Source: an uncultured Victivallaceae bacterium (lineage in GTDB: Bacteria > Verrucomicrobiota > Lentisphaeria > Victivallales > Victivallaceae). Taken from it: a DNA stretch of 5,147 nucleotides. Of the stretch, positions 4,891 through 5,147 are shown piece by piece. How positions within the stretch are numbered: position 1 is the stretch's first letter; each line of letters opens with the position of its first letter. The notes below the pieces were generated by a model. It saw nothing but the letters and a program-made list of their open reading frames with translations. It ran no database searches and had not been told where the DNA came from. The translations under genes were made by a program, and so were the position numbers. The stretch spans positions 1-5,147 of the forward strand of contig CAKUKT010000206.1 in assembly GCA_934663655.1 (NCBI GenBank), written 5' to 3'.

Positions 4891-4907
4891 CCCGGAAAAT
4901 TTCCGGG
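4891..4907 (-). terminator. Inverted repeat just after the sialidase-like stop
   Basis: CCCGGAAA (4891-4898) and TTTCCGGG (4900-4907) are exact reverse complements around a single base; a realistic hairpin would have six pairs and a five-base loop. It starts seven bases after the TGA of the minus-strand gene (4916-4914), a natural place for a transcript end. A C/G-rich stretch, not a T run, follows on the minus strand, so the terminator call is tentative. Confidence 0.4.
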
Positions 4908-4913
4908 GAAGAT

Positions 4914-5147
4914 TCAGAAGAACTGGGCGGGATATCTGCGGAAATCCTGGATGCGGTGCAACGTTACCAGATTGGTATTGTGTGCCGAGTTTGCCCGCGC
5001 GTCCCCCGAACGGCACACAACGAGAAGATCCTCCCCATCGATCAGCATATTCGGGTAACTGCGGGCATGGCGATCGTTATCGGTACCGGCGATGATTCCG
5101 GCGAAACACCAGTCGAAGAGGTTGGTGGAAAAATACAGCCCGCAGCG
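4914..5147 (-). CDS. C-terminal 77 residues of a sialidase/BNR-like glycoside-hydrolase-type protein (partial)
   Basis: An open minus-strand frame enters from the right edge and ends at TGA (4916-4914). It was read by hand. It gives YFSTNLFDWCFAG, which looks like a last BNR-type blade (S-x-x-x-x-x-W), then HARSYPNMLIDGEDLLVVCRSGD in parts, and ends SAHNTNLVTLHRIQDFR plus a short YPAQFF tail. The pattern 'DGEDLLVV.RSGD...AHNTNL.T.HRI..FR' resembles the C-terminus of sialidase-family (BNR/beta-propeller) proteins common in gut glycan degraders, where the usual form is close to AHNAHDANYLTFHRI.NFR. That comparison is from memory. The catalytic residues lie outside the window, so activity on sialic acid cannot be claimed. 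The gene converges on the second AraC gene across a 401-base gap, so it is probably a separate transcription unit, though it supports a carbohydrate-use neighbourhood. Confidence 0.65.
   Translation of the reverse strand, partial: RCGLYFSTNLFDWCFAGIIAGTDNDRHARSYPNMLIDGEDLLVVCRSGDARANSAHNTNLVTLHRIQDFRRYPAQFF

Larger units (their letters stand above)
4513..4913. other. 401-base GC-rich non-coding gap between convergent genes
   Basis: No convincing gene on either strand. The longest frame (minus strand, 4439-4813) overlaps the end of the AraC gene, is Arg/Gly-rich low-complexity and matches no family I know. Its length, C/G runs and reused short motifs (listed separately) are the main content. 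A decayed gene or degenerate repeat element is possible but nothing recognisable remains. Confidence 0.6.

Noticed and set aside
1..5147. tRNA, rRNA, insertion sequence or riboswitch
   Set aside because: I saw no cloverleaf-like arms, rRNA-like segments, transposase motifs, terminal inverted repeats or known riboswitch cores; the divergent and convergent gaps around the modules are short.

Overview
The window looks like a piece of a GC-rich chromosome from an anaerobic glycan-degrading bacterium. Several protein-level traits resemble Lentisphaerota (Victivallis-like gut bacteria): non-HemE members of the uroporphyrinogen decarboxylase (URO-D) superfamily, AraC-type regulators with N-terminal cupin-like domains, and the tail of a sialidase/BNR-like protein. 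This placement is an impression from remembered family resemblance, not from a search.

Layout, left to right. Positions 1-328 hold no convincing complete gene. They contain an AT-rich stretch with a possible promoter and start codon of a gene leaving the window to the left, two inverted repeats, and a strongly G-rich degenerate repeat (185-275). A URO-D-like gene lies on the minus strand at 329-1372, and divergent from it an AraC-family gene runs on the plus strand (1512-2387). After a 108-base convergent gap the same arrangement recurs: a second URO-D-like gene on the minus strand (2496-3488), divergent from a second AraC-family gene (3601-4512). A 401-base GC-rich non-coding gap with repeated C/G-run motifs follows. 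The right edge carries the last 77 codons of a minus-strand sialidase/BNR-like gene (4914 to beyond 5147).

How the genes may work together: each URO-D-like enzyme shares a short intergenic region with its own AraC-type regulator, so the window reads as two 'enzyme-left, regulator-right' modules. The two enzymes are clearly divergent from each other, and so are the two regulators. This is therefore the same architecture repeated rather than a recent tandem duplication. Each divergent region contains a perfect palindrome. The second also has an 11-bp direct repeat at a 22-bp period, the kind of arrangement AraC-family proteins often bind. The URO-D genes have good Shine-Dalgarno sequences. The AraC genes lack them and have -10-like boxes 7-8 bases before the ATG, which suggests leaderless or near-leaderless messages.

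Neither URO-D-like protein carries the HemE N-terminal motif, nor an intact His-X-Cys...Cys zinc site of the methylcobalamin:CoM methyltransferase branch. Their reaction is therefore unassigned. A methyl-transfer or demethylation role linked to sugar or glycan utilisation is a guess based on family and neighbourhood.
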